Shown here piece by piece: positions 6,982 through 15,504 of a stretch of DNA of 45,625 bases; the stretch's first letter is position 1, and each line of letters opens with the position of its first letter. The notes beneath the pieces were generated by a model. That model was not told the DNA's origin. It ran no database searches and saw only the letters and a list, made by a program, of their open reading frames with translations. The position numbers were made by a program, and so were the translations under genes. Source of the DNA: a virus; IMG/VR virus record IMGVR_UViG_3300017990_000027, positions 1 through 45,625 of that record; one strand, given 5' to 3'.

Positions 6982-8426
6982 TTAAAAAGCTCCCTCCAGT
7001 TCGAGACAGTTATCAGATCCGCGAGCTCCTTTTTATTCCGGAGCGATTTCATAATCTTCTCGTCGATTGTCCCTGGACAATATAGATCGATATACGTCAC
7101 TTTATCGTCCTGGCCGATACGATGGCTCCGATCCTCTGACTGAGCTCGTTTCTCCAGGCTGAAATTATTAGAGTAATAGATATGGATGTTTGCAGAGGTC
7201 AACGTGAGACCATATCCTCCTGTCTGAGTATTTCCGACGAGAAACTGGACTCCCTCCGGATCCGCTCCTCGCTTGAGGATCCTTTTCGCTCGGTCCCTGT
7301 CCTCGTCACTTGTATCTCCGTAATAAGTAAGGACCGTCTCCTGGCCGTACTCCTCGGCCAGGTGTCTCTCGATCGCCTGGATATCCGCTCGGTAGTTGGC
7401 CCAGATAACGACCGGCCGAGAGCACTCGTCGAGGATCGACTGGAGCGCGGAGATCCTGTTGTTCTTAATCTCATGAACGACTCCGTCGTCATCGGTCAAG
7501 TGTCCGCATACAAGTTGATGCAGTCTCAGGAGTTTCGTTAATATGACTTTAGTCGTGACCGTCGACTCCTCCAGGAAAGCGACCGCGTCCTTTGATAGTT
7601 GTTTATAATATTTGACCTGTTCCGGACTCATGTCGACGGATACTTTTTGATATACTTTCGGAGGGAGATCGAGACAGTCTTTTTTCTTAACGATAAAACT
7701 ATGGACCGAGATTCGGTTCGTGAGCTCATTAAGATTTTTATATCCAACTACTTTTTTAAAAGTCCGTTGTTTTGTCTGCATGTCCACGAGGTCCGCGAAA
7801 TGAGATCTAAATGTATAATAAGATGTAAATCCAAGAATTCCGCGTTTCAAAAAATCAAATTGAGAGTATAGATCGAGAGGCGAGTTCGTGATCGGAGAGC
7901 CGGTCATTATCCGCCTGGCTTTCGCGAGCTTGCCGAGTTTAACCGCTCCCTTTGTCCGTTTCGCCTTTGGATTTTTTATAGTAGTTGACTCGTCGACGAT
8001 CATCAGACAAGAGAACCGTTTCAGAAATGTATCGGCGACGCGATAAGACCTCTCATAAGCCAGGGCCTCGATGTTCATTACAAGGATCCGGAGGAGATCC
8101 CCCTGGACCGTGAACGTCTCTCGAAAGACTTTCATCTCTTTTTTACCGGCTCCGGCTCTCCAGAGCGCGATCGAGCGATTGATCTCGTCGGATAAGTGAG
8201 TCGGGATCTCGTCGGTTTTCCAATTTGCATAAGATCCCTTATTCGCGAATATAGCAACTGCATTTATCCATCCTCGGGAATACATATAGCCGGCAACGTC
8301 GAGTCCGATCTTTGATTTTCCGGTTCCCATTTCCATAAGATACGCGAAATCTTTCCGGTCCTTTGAGGTGTCGAATGCGTCCGCCTGATGCTTATATGGA
8401 TCTGTTTTAAATGAAAAATTACTCAT
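6978..8426 (-). CDS. SNF2-type superfamily 2 helicase
   Basis: A 482-residue protein with the full SF2/SNF2 set: Walker A MGTGKS (33-38), DEST box II with downstream TTIKNP, motif III MTGSPI, and in the second lobe GYGLTLTSAN and the SNF2-specific EDRSHRIGQ motif. Such ATPases move along double-stranded DNA. In phages of this type they occur with a primase and PolA and are thought to help replication or remodel protein-DNA complexes. It lies in the leftward replication unit and ends overlapping the lipoprotein start (ATGA). No extra nuclease domain is present. Confidence 0.9.
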   Translation of the reverse strand: MSNFSFKTDPYKHQADAFDTSKDRKDFAYLMEMGTGKSKIGLDVAGYMYSRGWINAVAIFANKGSYANWKTDEIPTHLSDEINRSIALWRAGAGKKEMKVFRETFTVQGDLLRILVMNIEALAYERSYRVADTFLKRFSCLMIVDESTTIKNPKAKRTKGAVKLGKLAKARRIMTGSPITNSPLDLYSQFDFLKRGILGFTSYYTFRSHFADLVDMQTKQRTFKKVVGYKNLNELTNRISVHSFIVKKKDCLDLPPKVYQKVSVDMSPEQVKYYKQLSKDAVAFLEESTVTTKVILTKLLRLHQLVCGHLTDDDGVVHEIKNNRISALQSILDECSRPVVIWANYRADIQAIERHLAEEYGQETVLTYYGDTSDEDRDRAKRILKRGADPEGVQFLVGNTQTGGYGLTLTSANIHIYYSNNFSLEKRAQSEDRSHRIGQDDKVTYIDLYCPGTIDEKIMKSLRNKKELADLITVSNWRELFK

Positions 8427-8465
8427 GTCTTTCTCTCTTTCTGATTTCTAATCTCTAATCTCTAA

Positions 8466-8852
8466 TTATATAAGACCAAGATCTTGCAGTATATTGTTTT
8501 GGCTCTGTAACCTTTGGACCTTAGAACTGATAGTTTTAGCCTGTTTATTTCGGACCTTAATCACGGCGAGGATCTTATTAAAGAGCTGGACCTGGTCCGA
8601 TCTCTCGTCCGCCTTATCCTGACCGGCCGGCCCTCCGAGAATACCTCCGACGGACTGCATCGTTGAGGCGTTATCTGCCATTTTATCGAGCGTCGCCTGG
8701 ATCCTCTCAGTGATAAAAGTATGTCGAATCTTGTCAACAATCCGGAGGAGATCCGCCAGATACTCAGCGAGCTCCTCGTTTTCTGATAACGTCAACGGAG
8801 CGAACTCCTCCTCGGTCTCTGTGGTTTCAAGTTTCTTTATTTCGTCGGTCAT
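8466..8852 (-). CDS. Unknown helical protein
   Basis: A 128-residue acidic protein, almost wholly helical by composition, with a Gly-rich break near residue 70 (SVGGILGGPAG). It has a strong AAGGAGG ribosome binding site. I do not recognise a family. It lies directly upstream of the SNF2 helicase in the same unit, so it may be a helicase partner, but that is only context. A short tandem repeat of ATCTCTA lies in the 8447-8466 gap after it. Confidence 0.6.
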   Translation of the reverse strand: MTDEIKKLETTETEEEFAPLTLSENEELAEYLADLLRIVDKIRHTFITERIQATLDKMADNASTMQSVGGILGGPAGQDKADERSDQVQLFNKILAVIKVRNKQAKTISSKVQRLQSQNNILQDLGLI

Positions 8853-8865
8853 AACTACCTCCTTT

Positions 8866-9102
8866 TTAAAATTTAAAAGCTCGCCAGATTAAGTCTCTTA
8901 TCTCCCATTTTGTATAGTAGACAGGGCCGTTATATGGCTTTTTATCTTTGTATGGAAACCATTTCCCATTTACTCGGATCCGGTATCTTTTACCATGTTT
9001 AAAATTCATCCTCCATTTTTCCATATCAAATAGTTCGACTTTGTTCGTTTTGCCTTGTTTTTTGAGCAATATAACCACGTCAGATTTACGTTTCTCGCTC
9101 AT
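8866..9102 (-). CDS. Unknown small basic protein
   Basis: A 78-residue basic, aromatic-rich protein (many Lys, Trp, Tyr). The middle reads like a small beta domain (GKRYRIRVNGKWFPY). No family recognised. The stop codon lies in an AT-rich palindrome at 8862-8879. It follows the UvrD-like helicase in the leftward unit. Confidence 0.55.
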   Translation of the reverse strand: MSEKRKSDVVILLKKQGKTNKVELFDMEKWRMNFKHGKRYRIRVNGKWFPYKDKKPYNGPVYYTKWEIRDLIWRAFKF

Positions 9103-9156
9103 ATTTCGCCTATTCTCCTGGATCCCTGTCGCGATATTTAGCTACTCGCGAACGCT

Positions 9157-10668
9157 TTAATTAAGCTCCTGAAAATAGTATCGAGTCTGAGGCTCTACAA
9201 TCGAGAGCCGGTTTTTTGCTCGAGTCGCTCCGACATAATACACTCGGACCTCGTCGTCGTATCCTGGGCCGTCCATGTATCCGGAAAAGGTCCGATAACT
9301 CATATCGAGACAGAGCGCGACATTATCCCGCTCGCCTCCTTTGGCTCCGTGAATCGTTGATACATGGATCCGCGGATCCTGGAGAACTTTCTCGCCTCTC
9401 CGCCGGCACGATAAGAGATAAGTCCGATCGTATATCGATATTTTATTGAGTACATCATGCCAGGCCTGAGAGGCTTTTTCCTGGAGTCCCAGGCCCTCGA
9501 GTATGGCCGGACCGACTATTTCGGAGTCTGACCGGCCTCTTATCGTCCTCTCCACGCGATCGGGAGCTAAATCGACCACGAGGTCGGCCATGATCCGGAG
9601 CTCTTTAACGGCCGTATTTCGGCCCTTTCTGAGGTTCTCCCAGGCGATCGCTCCTCGAATAAAGTCGCTTTCATTGGTAGACTCGAACGCGGTTCGATAT
9701 GGGTATCCGCTAAGTCTGCATAATTCAATGACTTGTCGGATCTGGTATCCATTACGGACCAAAACGAGCCAATCTCCGGAGTCCATTTCGACCGATTCCA
9801 GGGAGAAACAGCTCTCAACGAGGCCCTCCTCGTCCCTGGCTCGGAACTCTTTCGGATATCGATTCTTAATTCGAGCGGATAATTGAACCGCGAGATCGTG
9901 AACCTGGCTCGGGATCCGATAGGACTGATCGAGGACCGTCGTCGAGTGTTGTTTTCCAAGTTCTATGAAATATGAAACATCGGCTCCGGACCATTTGAAA
10001 ACGGCCTGGTCATCGTCGCCGGCGATATACGTGTCCTTTGACGATCCGATCAGTCTCTCGACAATCCTCCATTGTATCGGACTGAGATCCTGAGCCTCGT
10101 CGACAAAGAGAACGTCCAGATCTGGCACGATTCCCTCGATTTCATATCTCTCTAACATATCCGAGTAGTCCGTGAGGGCGTTCGTCTCTCTGTATTTTTT
10201 ATAAGTCTGCTGAAACTGTTCCGCCTGGAAATATGAAAGGTCGACTCCGGACTCCTCCCAGACCTGACGGAGAGGTCGTTTCGTTGCTCGAGCCAGGCCG
10301 TCCAGGAAAAGGAGCTGATCTCCGTCCTCCGTCATCTCGTAAACCATAAGCGAGGAGCTTGTCCCTTTGATCTCAACGCCGGCGATCTCTCCGAGTTCCT
10401 GGAGATGCTCTTTCTGGACAACCTCGTCTCGAGTAATTCCGAGCTGACGAAAAGCGAGAGAGTGAATCGTTCGGAAATATTTAAACGAGGAAACCGGAAA
10501 GGCGAATCGATCGATCGCTCGATCCCTCGCCTCGTTGACTGCTTTTCGAGTGAACGATATAAAACCAATACTCTCTGGAGAGATCCCTCTGGCGAGATGA
10601 TCGTCCAGGAGATCGAGGAGCGTCGTCGTCTTTCCAGTCCCAGGCGGTCCCATTATTACGCGGATCAT
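9157..10668 (-). CDS. UvrD/Rep-type superfamily 1 helicase
   Basis: A 503-residue SF1A helicase: Walker A GPPGTGKTT (7-15), motif Ia FISFTRKA, box II DEAQD, motif III DDDQAVFKWSGAD, motif V STIHGAKGGE and motif VI VYYVGATRAKN. It is shorter than UvrD (about 720 residues), as is usual for phage versions. It moves 3'-5' on single-stranded DNA in this family. No DnaB-type replicative helicase is seen in the genome, so this or the SNF2 protein may unwind at the fork, which is inference. It overlaps the upstream gene by 4 bp (ATGA). Confidence 0.92.
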   Translation of the reverse strand: MIRVIMGPPGTGKTTTLLDLLDDHLARGISPESIGFISFTRKAVNEARDRAIDRFAFPVSSFKYFRTIHSLAFRQLGITRDEVVQKEHLQELGEIAGVEIKGTSSSLMVYEMTEDGDQLLFLDGLARATKRPLRQVWEESGVDLSYFQAEQFQQTYKKYRETNALTDYSDMLERYEIEGIVPDLDVLFVDEAQDLSPIQWRIVERLIGSSKDTYIAGDDDQAVFKWSGADVSYFIELGKQHSTTVLDQSYRIPSQVHDLAVQLSARIKNRYPKEFRARDEEGLVESCFSLESVEMDSGDWLVLVRNGYQIRQVIELCRLSGYPYRTAFESTNESDFIRGAIAWENLRKGRNTAVKELRIMADLVVDLAPDRVERTIRGRSDSEIVGPAILEGLGLQEKASQAWHDVLNKISIYDRTYLLSCRRRGEKVLQDPRIHVSTIHGAKGGERDNVALCLDMSYRTFSGYMDGPGYDDEVRVYYVGATRAKNRLSIVEPQTRYYFQELN

Positions 10669-10874
10669 TTGTCGGACGCTCCCTCCCAGATTTCATTTAT
10701 AATATTTTTCAGCCCTTTCTCAGATATTCGATTATATGAGTAATAAATCGAGGCGGAAAAAATAGCGACGAGTATGATCCAAACAAGGGCCATTTTAATA
10801 AAGAGTTTTCGGAGGCCCTCGTCTCTTTCCTCTTTTAGTTTTTTAAGTCGATCCTTTAAAATACTATCCTCCAT
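10665..10874 (-). CDS. Small single-pass membrane protein
   Basis: A 69-residue protein: charged coiled-coil-like N-terminus (LKDRLKKLKEERDEG), one hydrophobic segment (about 27-46) and a short C-terminal helix. Preceded by GAAAGGAG. It overlaps the helicase start by ATGA. Function unknown. Confidence 0.6.
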   Translation of the reverse strand: MEDSILKDRLKKLKEERDEGLRKLFIKMALVWIILVAIFSASIYYSYNRISEKGLKNIINEIWEGASDK

Positions 10875-10904
10875 ATTTCTCTCCTTTCTAAATTTCTACG
10901 CGGA

Positions 10905-11090
10905 TCATTCTGTTTCTTCGTTCTTTGGAATCGTTGTCGAGTACGCTATGCAATAAGGACAATTATCAGGATCCGCTGTCACATCGGTATTATTACAAAG
11001 TGTCATATTTTGAGCGGAAATATATTCTCGACTCCCACAAGTCGCCGGATCCTTTAATCCACACAATACAACAATCTTTCCCTCTGGCAT
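10905..11090 (-). CDS. Small Cys-rich protein
   Basis: A 61-residue protein with five Cys, including CPYC near the C-terminus and CGLKDPATC near the N-terminus, consistent with a small zinc-binding or disulphide fold. Preceded by the recurring leader AGGAGGTTTTTATG and by a terminator-like hairpin (11106-11141). No family recognised. Confidence 0.55.
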   Translation of the reverse strand: MPEGKIVVLCGLKDPATCGSREYISAQNMTLCNNTDVTADPDNCPYCIAYSTTIPKNEETE

Positions 11091-11105
11091 AAAAACCTCC
11101 TCGTT

Positions 11106-11141
11106 AAATTAAAAATAGAGAGCTTATTTAGTAAGCTCTCT
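11106..11141 (-). terminator. Leftward terminator-like hairpin over a stop codon
   Basis: AGAGAGCTTA (11117-11126) and TAAGCTCTCT (11132-11141) form a perfect 10-bp stem with a 5-nt loop. Read leftward it is followed by ATTTTTAATTT. The stop codon of the 11124-11453 gene is at the loop edge. It should reduce transcription into the genes to the left unless antitermination occurs, or it protects the 3' end of the upstream message. Confidence 0.65.
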
Positions 11142-11453
11142 CAGTCTATCAAAGAACTGACGGACAGCGGATCCAGTCCAGGACTCCGACGCCTCAGCCT
11201 CTTTGTACTCCTCCAGGAGCTCCTTGAGGCGGTCGCGGGCCCTTTCTTGAATACCTAATCTTTTCGATAAAATACTGAGACAGGCTTTTTCGAGGGCCCC
11301 TTTTGGTATATGCTCCAGATCACTTTCTCCGATATTGTCAAGATGTTTGTCTTTCCGCTCTGCATTCACCTGGTCGACAAGGTCCTCTCTGCTGAACCAT
11401 ACTCCATGAACACAGATCATTTTCTTATCGTCGACCTCTGCCGTTACTGTCAT
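11124..11453 (-). CDS. Unknown helical protein
   Basis: A 109-residue protein with a short beta-like N-terminus (KKMICVHGVWF) and a long charged helical remainder. Start follows the leader AGGAGGTTTTTATG. No family recognised. Its stop codon lies inside the hairpin at 11117-11141. Confidence 0.55.
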   Translation of the reverse strand: MTVTAEVDDKKMICVHGVWFSREDLVDQVNAERKDKHLDNIGESDLEHIPKGALEKACLSILSKRLGIQERARDRLKELLEEYKEAEASESWTGSAVRQFFDRLRELTK

Positions 11454-11485
11454 AAAAACCTCCTGTTAAATTAAAAAGTATTGAA

Positions 11486-11992
11486 TTATAAACGAGCCAG
11501 GAGTCTCGAGATAAGGCCCTGACTATATTTTTCAAATCCCTCCGCGGACATGTTCTCGCGGATATGTTTCAACTCGTCGCGGAGAAAGTCGACGTCGACA
11601 AGGTGCTCCGGTTTCTGTATATGAACGCCTCCTAGATCTGGAGCCGGATCTTGTCTCGGAGGTTTCGGAGGTTTCGGAGGCTGAGCCTGAGATCTCGGAG
11701 CCGGTTTCTTTTTTCCAGACCGGCACTTGTTACAAGCTACCTGACGAGGCCCTCCTGGCTTGAACTCGTCTCCGCATACCTTACAGATTTTTGGACCGTA
11801 ATTCGCTGTTTTTGACATACGTCTCTCCTTACATTTAACTTGATCAGGACACTCTTTATTTTTAGCCTGGTCGACGGACCTCGGCCGATATGGTTCTTTG
11901 CATTTTTTACAACGTTGCATCTTTAAGAGATATTTTCCGCTCTTAATCTGATAATAATATTTACGATCGAGAGGCGCGATATAGTCCTCCAT
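11486..11992 (-). CDS. Zinc-ribbon protein with Pro-rich linker
   Basis: A 168-residue protein. Two Cys clusters are clear: CKKC with later CPDQVKC at about residues 28-54, and CKVCGDEF with ACNKC at about 70-89, each resembling a zinc ribbon. A Lys/Pro-rich linker (about 92-118) joins them to a C-terminal helical domain. The layout suggests nucleic-acid or protein binding. It overlaps the upstream gene as TAATG. No specific family recognised. Confidence 0.6.
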   Translation of the reverse strand: MEDYIAPLDRKYYYQIKSGKYLLKMQRCKKCKEPYRPRSVDQAKNKECPDQVKCKERRMSKTANYGPKICKVCGDEFKPGGPRQVACNKCRSGKKKPAPRSQAQPPKPPKPPRQDPAPDLGGVHIQKPEHLVDVDFLRDELKHIRENMSAEGFEKYSQGLISRLLARL

Positions 11993-12186
11993 TAATCCCT
12001 CCGCTTTATGAAACGAGATCTCGTTGTCTGGATCCTCCGACTTATTGACGGGAGAAATCCTCCTGGCAATTCTTTCTCCTTACGAGACTGGACACAGATT
12101 TCGATATTAAAAAACATAGAACATTTGTTTTTCGCGGACGGATTATAATTCGGACATTTTGTCCGGTAACACTTAGGATCTTTCAT
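11992..12186 (-). CDS. Small Cys-containing basic protein
   Basis: A 64-residue protein with Cys at about 6, 11, 22 and 31, a pattern that could bind one zinc, followed by a strongly basic C-terminus. Preceded by GGAGCGTTTTAATATG, identical to the leader of the next gene upstream. Function unknown. Confidence 0.5.
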   Translation of the reverse strand: MKDPKCYRTKCPNYNPSAKNKCSMFFNIEICVQSRKEKELPGGFLPSISRRIQTTRSRFIKRRD

Positions 12187-12203
12187 ATTAAAACGCTCCT
12201 CGA

Positions 12204-12323
12204 TTAGTATCCGAAATATATCAGAGTTTTATAGCTACTATTTTCGGCGACGATAACCGCGTCAAAAAAGAAATCCGGATCGATTGTCATATATTCGCCG
12301 GTCCATCGTATCCAAATAATCAT
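12204..12323 (-). CDS. 39-residue small protein
   Basis: An ATG at 12323 follows the leader GGAGCGTTTTAATATG and opens 39 codons rich in aromatic residues (IIWIRWTGEYM, DFFFDA, LIYFGY), ending TAA at 12204. The ribosome binding site overlaps the last codons of the primase gene. Its identical leader to the next gene supports that it is translated. Function unknown. Confidence 0.45.
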   Translation of the reverse strand: MIIWIRWTGEYMTIDPDFFFDAVIVAENSSYKTLIYFGY

Positions 12324-12324
12324 A

Positions 12325-13836
12325 TTAAAACGCTCCCTCTCCCTTGATCTCCGGTGAGTCATGGCCGTCGGTCTGTTTATCGAACTCTGGAAAGCTCCAG
12401 ATCTTAACGGACTTTCCTTTTATTTTCCACGTTTCATTTTTACCGCCGGCCTCGCGGATAGCAGAGGCGACAGCGTTCACGGCGAAACCTCGGAATTTTT
12501 GTCGCTCGAGATAAGTCATAATATCAGCGAGTCGGAAATAATGACGGTTGTCATTGGTCCAGGCTTTCCCCTGGAGGACCTCGTCTTTCGCTCTCGCTTG
12601 GCTCCGGCCAGTGCAGAATTTTTCTATATGGACAAAGAGCTGTCCTTTATTCGATGCGTCGTCAGGAGCCTCGATAACGGTCAGGTCGTCCATTAAATTT
12701 TGTATTAATCCGAGCCAGGAGTTTCGAGGAGCCGGCGGAGGCATTGTATTTAATTGATTCATACAACACGCTTGAAAGAGACCCTGGTTTTGTAGCTCTT
12801 TCGTTGAGAGCTCGAGACGTCCGCCTCCCTCAACATCCAGAAACCAGATCGGCGGATCCGTGTCGAATTTCGTGAGGCCCGTCAGGATCGGCATCCCTGA
12901 GAGCTGTCCGACTCCATTTTTACGAGTTCGGCATAATGTAGAATTACAGTGATGACGGAGAAATGGTTTATCGCATGAATAATAATAGTCTCGCCGGCTG
13001 ACAGATTTAACGATCATCTCTATCTCTCTGGTCGAGAGCGCCGGTTTCATATATCGGATATTATACTCGTCCAGGAGCTCCTCCCATTTATCCGGATCCG
13101 CTTTCTTTAAATAAATAGCCAGGTTATACGCGACATTGTTCCGGCTCCCGACTTCGATTCCGTGAGTGATTAAATGCTGTAAGCAGGGAGGGCCGTCCGA
13201 TATATCCGACAGCATTTCAACAGTAAACGCCTTAAACTCTTTAGTCGGGATTTTGTATTTCTTAACGAGCTCTAAAAATTGAGAGGCGGAGAGCGGTTCT
13301 CCGCTGTCATTGTATCCGTATCGATCTGTATCTTTGTAATCGAAATACGGCATATTGAGCCAGGATCCGGCGTCGCCTCGATCGGACAGGACCTCGTCCT
13401 GTTTTGGAAAGATCTCAGATCCTCCGAAACCAAGTAAAGACGCGAAAGCGTTTAATTTCTCCCGCATGGTCCGAGCCTGGATCGGTTTCGTGATGAAACA
13501 GAATAAATGTAATCCGCCGGACTTTGACCGGCAAGGGACCAGAGGGAGGTCCTCGTCTCTTATGTGCTTTATTATATCGACGAGCTCGATGTCCTCGTAT
13601 TCATCAATATCGATCGCTCCAAAGAGACAGGAATTATCGTCTCGGATCGGGACGATTCCGATCCCTCGATCTCCGTTAAGATGCAAGTCCCAGAGTTCGG
13701 ACGTGACCGGCTCGAATATTGTCTTTGCCTGGCCGACAACTTTCGAGCCTTTCTTTTTTCCTCGGCTCAGGTCATACATACCATAAGCGCGATCGAGACC
13801 TTTAAAATATTTATGAAACTGATCCGATAATTTCAA
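12325..13836 (-). CDS. Archaeo-eukaryotic (TOTE-like) primase
   Basis: A 503-residue primase. The catalytic domain has the AEP motifs FGAIDIDEY (Asp76, Asp78) and SKSGGLH (His110), and the WLNMPYF segment at about 159-165 typical of the TOTE-type AEP group. A second region holds Cys218, Cys288, Cys297 and Cys302, resembling the metal-cluster domain of primase large subunits; whether it holds zinc or iron-sulphur cannot be told. The C-terminal about 180 residues look like an accessory domain. It would make primers for the PolA-type polymerase encoded upstream. Start codon is TTG at 13836 with GAGGAG 7 bases before it. Confidence 0.8.
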   Translation of the reverse strand: MKLSDQFHKYFKGLDRAYGMYDLSRGKKKGSKVVGQAKTIFEPVTSELWDLHLNGDRGIGIVPIRDDNSCLFGAIDIDEYEDIELVDIIKHIRDEDLPLVPCRSKSGGLHLFCFITKPIQARTMREKLNAFASLLGFGGSEIFPKQDEVLSDRGDAGSWLNMPYFDYKDTDRYGYNDSGEPLSASQFLELVKKYKIPTKEFKAFTVEMLSDISDGPPCLQHLITHGIEVGSRNNVAYNLAIYLKKADPDKWEELLDEYNIRYMKPALSTREIEMIVKSVSRRDYYYSCDKPFLRHHCNSTLCRTRKNGVGQLSGMPILTGLTKFDTDPPIWFLDVEGGGRLELSTKELQNQGLFQACCMNQLNTMPPPAPRNSWLGLIQNLMDDLTVIEAPDDASNKGQLFVHIEKFCTGRSQARAKDEVLQGKAWTNDNRHYFRLADIMTYLERQKFRGFAVNAVASAIREAGGKNETWKIKGKSVKIWSFPEFDKQTDGHDSPEIKGEGAF

Positions 13837-13839
13837 CGA

Positions 13840-13995
13840 TCACTCCTCTACTAATTCAACGGTTACAGTTACTCCTGGGCCTAAGTCCTCCATATCTGAG
13901 AGTATATAGTCGCGGATCTCCTCGAACGTTTTATTTTTAATCTCCGGTTCATCGCATTTCTCTGTGTCCGTTCTCATTACAATATTGATTATCAT
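13840..13995 (-). CDS. 51-residue small acidic protein
   Basis: ATG at 13995 with AGGAGAG upstream opens 51 codons, ending TGA at 13840, 3 bp before the primase TTG start; its last codons carry the primase ribosome binding site. The product reads like a small alpha/beta domain (IINIVMRTD, VTVTVELVEE). Function unknown; translational coupling to the primase is likely. Confidence 0.55.
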   Translation of the reverse strand: MIINIVMRTDTEKCDEPEIKNKTFEEIRDYILSDMEDLGPGVTVTVELVEE

Positions 13996-14006
13996 AATTC
14001 TCTCCT

Positions 14007-14041
14007 GTAAAGAGGGAGAGACCGGATCTCTCCGGTCTCCC
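14007..14041 (-). terminator. Leftward terminator-like hairpin before the primase group
   Basis: CCGGTCTCCC (14032-14041) pairs with GGGAGAGACCGG (14014-14025), a 10-bp stem with a 2-nt bulge and 6-nt loop. Read leftward it is followed by TCTTTAC, a weak T tract. It lies just after the stop of the 14050-14880 gene and probably lowers transcription into the primase group. Confidence 0.5.
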
Positions 14042-14049
14042 GTTGGTGT

Positions 14050-14880
14050 TTACATATACTCCGGATCGTCGGGAGCGTTCGAGCCTCCCTCAGCCGGAGG
14101 AGTTCCCAACTGAACCGCTCCCGAGTGTATGTCGTTATGGAAAGATTTCGCCTCAGCGTAAACCTCAGCGTCTCCGATGATCTCAGCCTGGCCGATATCA
14201 AATCCCATCCAGGCCCCTTTTTCGTTCGACTCCTCGACAGAGTCGACCTGATAAGTATGAGAGAACGACGGAGGAGTGAGTTTCCGGCCGTTTCGATCGG
14301 TTATCTTAAGGGCGAGCTGTTGAGAATTCCATCGCCGACTCTTTTTAAGCTGAGTCGATGTAAAGGAGAGAACAACAGGAACAACGGATCCGTCGTCTTT
14401 GACATGGAGGACATAGTGATAAGCAGTCCGGACGATCTGATTTCCGGTCTCCTTATGGATGTCGTGTCCCTTGTCGTCCCTGGTAGTCATCGCCAGGATC
14501 GACTCGTCATCATGAGAGGCAACGAAACCGCCTCCCTGATCCCGCGGGATCCACTCGACGTATTTCTTAACGAACGCGCAAGGGATGACGGAGATCGGTC
14601 CCTCGAATATCTCGCCGGTTACATTATTAAAGAAATCTCCCTCTTTAGCTCCCTTGATCTTGGTCGCTCCTCTGACCTGTGGACTCATGGCCTGGAGAAT
14701 TGAGAGAAACGGAATCGCGACGTCGTCGCTTGTTATGTTCTCAAGTCCGGCGCGGGACTGAGCATCCTGGACCATATCGCCGGCCAGGTCTTTCGATACT
14801 GCTTTCGAGCTCTGAGTCGCCGGAAGATTCTTTTTTCCGGCTTTCTTTTTTGAGCTCTTTTTTTCTGTCTTTTTCGGCAT
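14050..14880 (-). CDS. Possible single-stranded DNA-binding protein
   Basis: A 276-residue protein with a Lys-rich N-terminus (KKTEKKSSKKKAGKK), a central beta-rich domain (GDFFNNVTGEIF, VIPCAFVKKYVEWIP, a late VVPVVLSFTSTQ) and an acidic end (DDPEYM). This architecture is common next to PolA, primase and helicase genes in tailed phages and such proteins are often taken as T7 gp2.5-like ssDNA-binding proteins. The acidic tail fits that role. The identity is tentative, as I see no decisive motif. Confidence 0.45.
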   Translation of the reverse strand: MPKKTEKKSSKKKAGKKNLPATQSSKAVSKDLAGDMVQDAQSRAGLENITSDDVAIPFLSILQAMSPQVRGATKIKGAKEGDFFNNVTGEIFEGPISVIPCAFVKKYVEWIPRDQGGGFVASHDDESILAMTTRDDKGHDIHKETGNQIVRTAYHYVLHVKDDGSVVPVVLSFTSTQLKKSRRWNSQQLALKITDRNGRKLTPPSFSHTYQVDSVEESNEKGAWMGFDIGQAEIIGDAEVYAEAKSFHNDIHSGAVQLGTPPAEGGSNAPDDPEYM

Positions 14881-14908
14881 AAGTGCCTCCTGTTAATTGT
14901 TAAAAGGT

Positions 14909-14924
14909 TCGATATTTCTATCGA
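14909..14924 (-). promoter_or_regulatory. GAAA-tetraloop hairpin over a stop codon
   Basis: In the leftward transcript TCGATA-GAAA-TATCGA forms a perfect 6-bp stem closed by a GNRA tetraloop. The TAG stop of the 14918 gene lies at the stem/loop edge. ACCTTTT follows, too weak for a confident terminator. It may stabilise or process the message. Confidence 0.45.
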
Positions 14925-15481
14925 GTTATTTTTGTCTTAGCTACCGGATAGACTGAGAAAACGTCCTGAGGGATATCGGATCCCTGTTCCATTTGTTCAC
15001 GGACGAACGCTTTAAGAGTCGAGGGATGGACGGCCTCCTTATCTGTGACCGTAAGTCCGAGGTTCGTAACATAGGCCGAGATCTTTCCGGCCAGTTCATC
15101 GTCTCCCTTATTGAGACTGATTCCGAGAGTGTGTTTAATAAGGGAACCGTGACCGTTGCCTCTGAGCCAGGAGAACGCCTCCGGCTGATTCTTTTTCGAG
15201 ATGGATGACGCGAAAGATCGATCGACTTTGACCTTTGCTCCGTCGTCGAGCTTGATCTCTCCGAGTCCCATCTCGTCAAAGAGATCCGGAATCTGTTTCT
15301 CCGATACCTCAATGAGTTCGGCCTTTCTCTGTTTAAGATCCTCCTCGATCCTTTCAATAGCGTCCTCGATACTGATCTGGATCTGAGCGAGTTTTGCAAG
15401 TCGGCCGAGGTTGTCCTCGGTCACTCCGGAAGTCTTTCCGGCCTTTGCATCGTCGGACATCATGTCAATTATGTCAGACAT
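14918..15481 (-). CDS. Conserved phage protein of the replication region
   Basis: Start set at the ATG at 15481 because GAAAGGAGAAAGAT lies just upstream; an earlier in-frame start at 15556 has no such signal. The 187-residue product has a long helical middle (about 30-65, IEDAIERIEEDLKQRKAELI) and then a mixed domain with KVKVDRSFASSISKKN. I cannot assign a family, though similar proteins accompany PolA in phage replication modules. Lies between the possible SSB and the nuclease genes. Confidence 0.6.
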   Translation of the reverse strand: MSDIIDMMSDDAKAGKTSGVTEDNLGRLAKLAQIQISIEDAIERIEEDLKQRKAELIEVSEKQIPDLFDEMGLGEIKLDDGAKVKVDRSFASSISKKNQPEAFSWLRGNGHGSLIKHTLGISLNKGDDELAGKISAYVTNLGLTVTDKEAVHPSTLKAFVREQMEQGSDIPQDVFSVYPVAKTKITR

Positions 15482-15504
15482 ATCTTTCTCCTTTCTGTGA
15501 AATA

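Noticed and set aside
9132-9150. CGCGA/TCGCG hairpin in the 9103-9156 gap
   Set aside because: Only 5 bp with an 11-nt loop and no T tract; too weak to call as a terminator or regulatory element.
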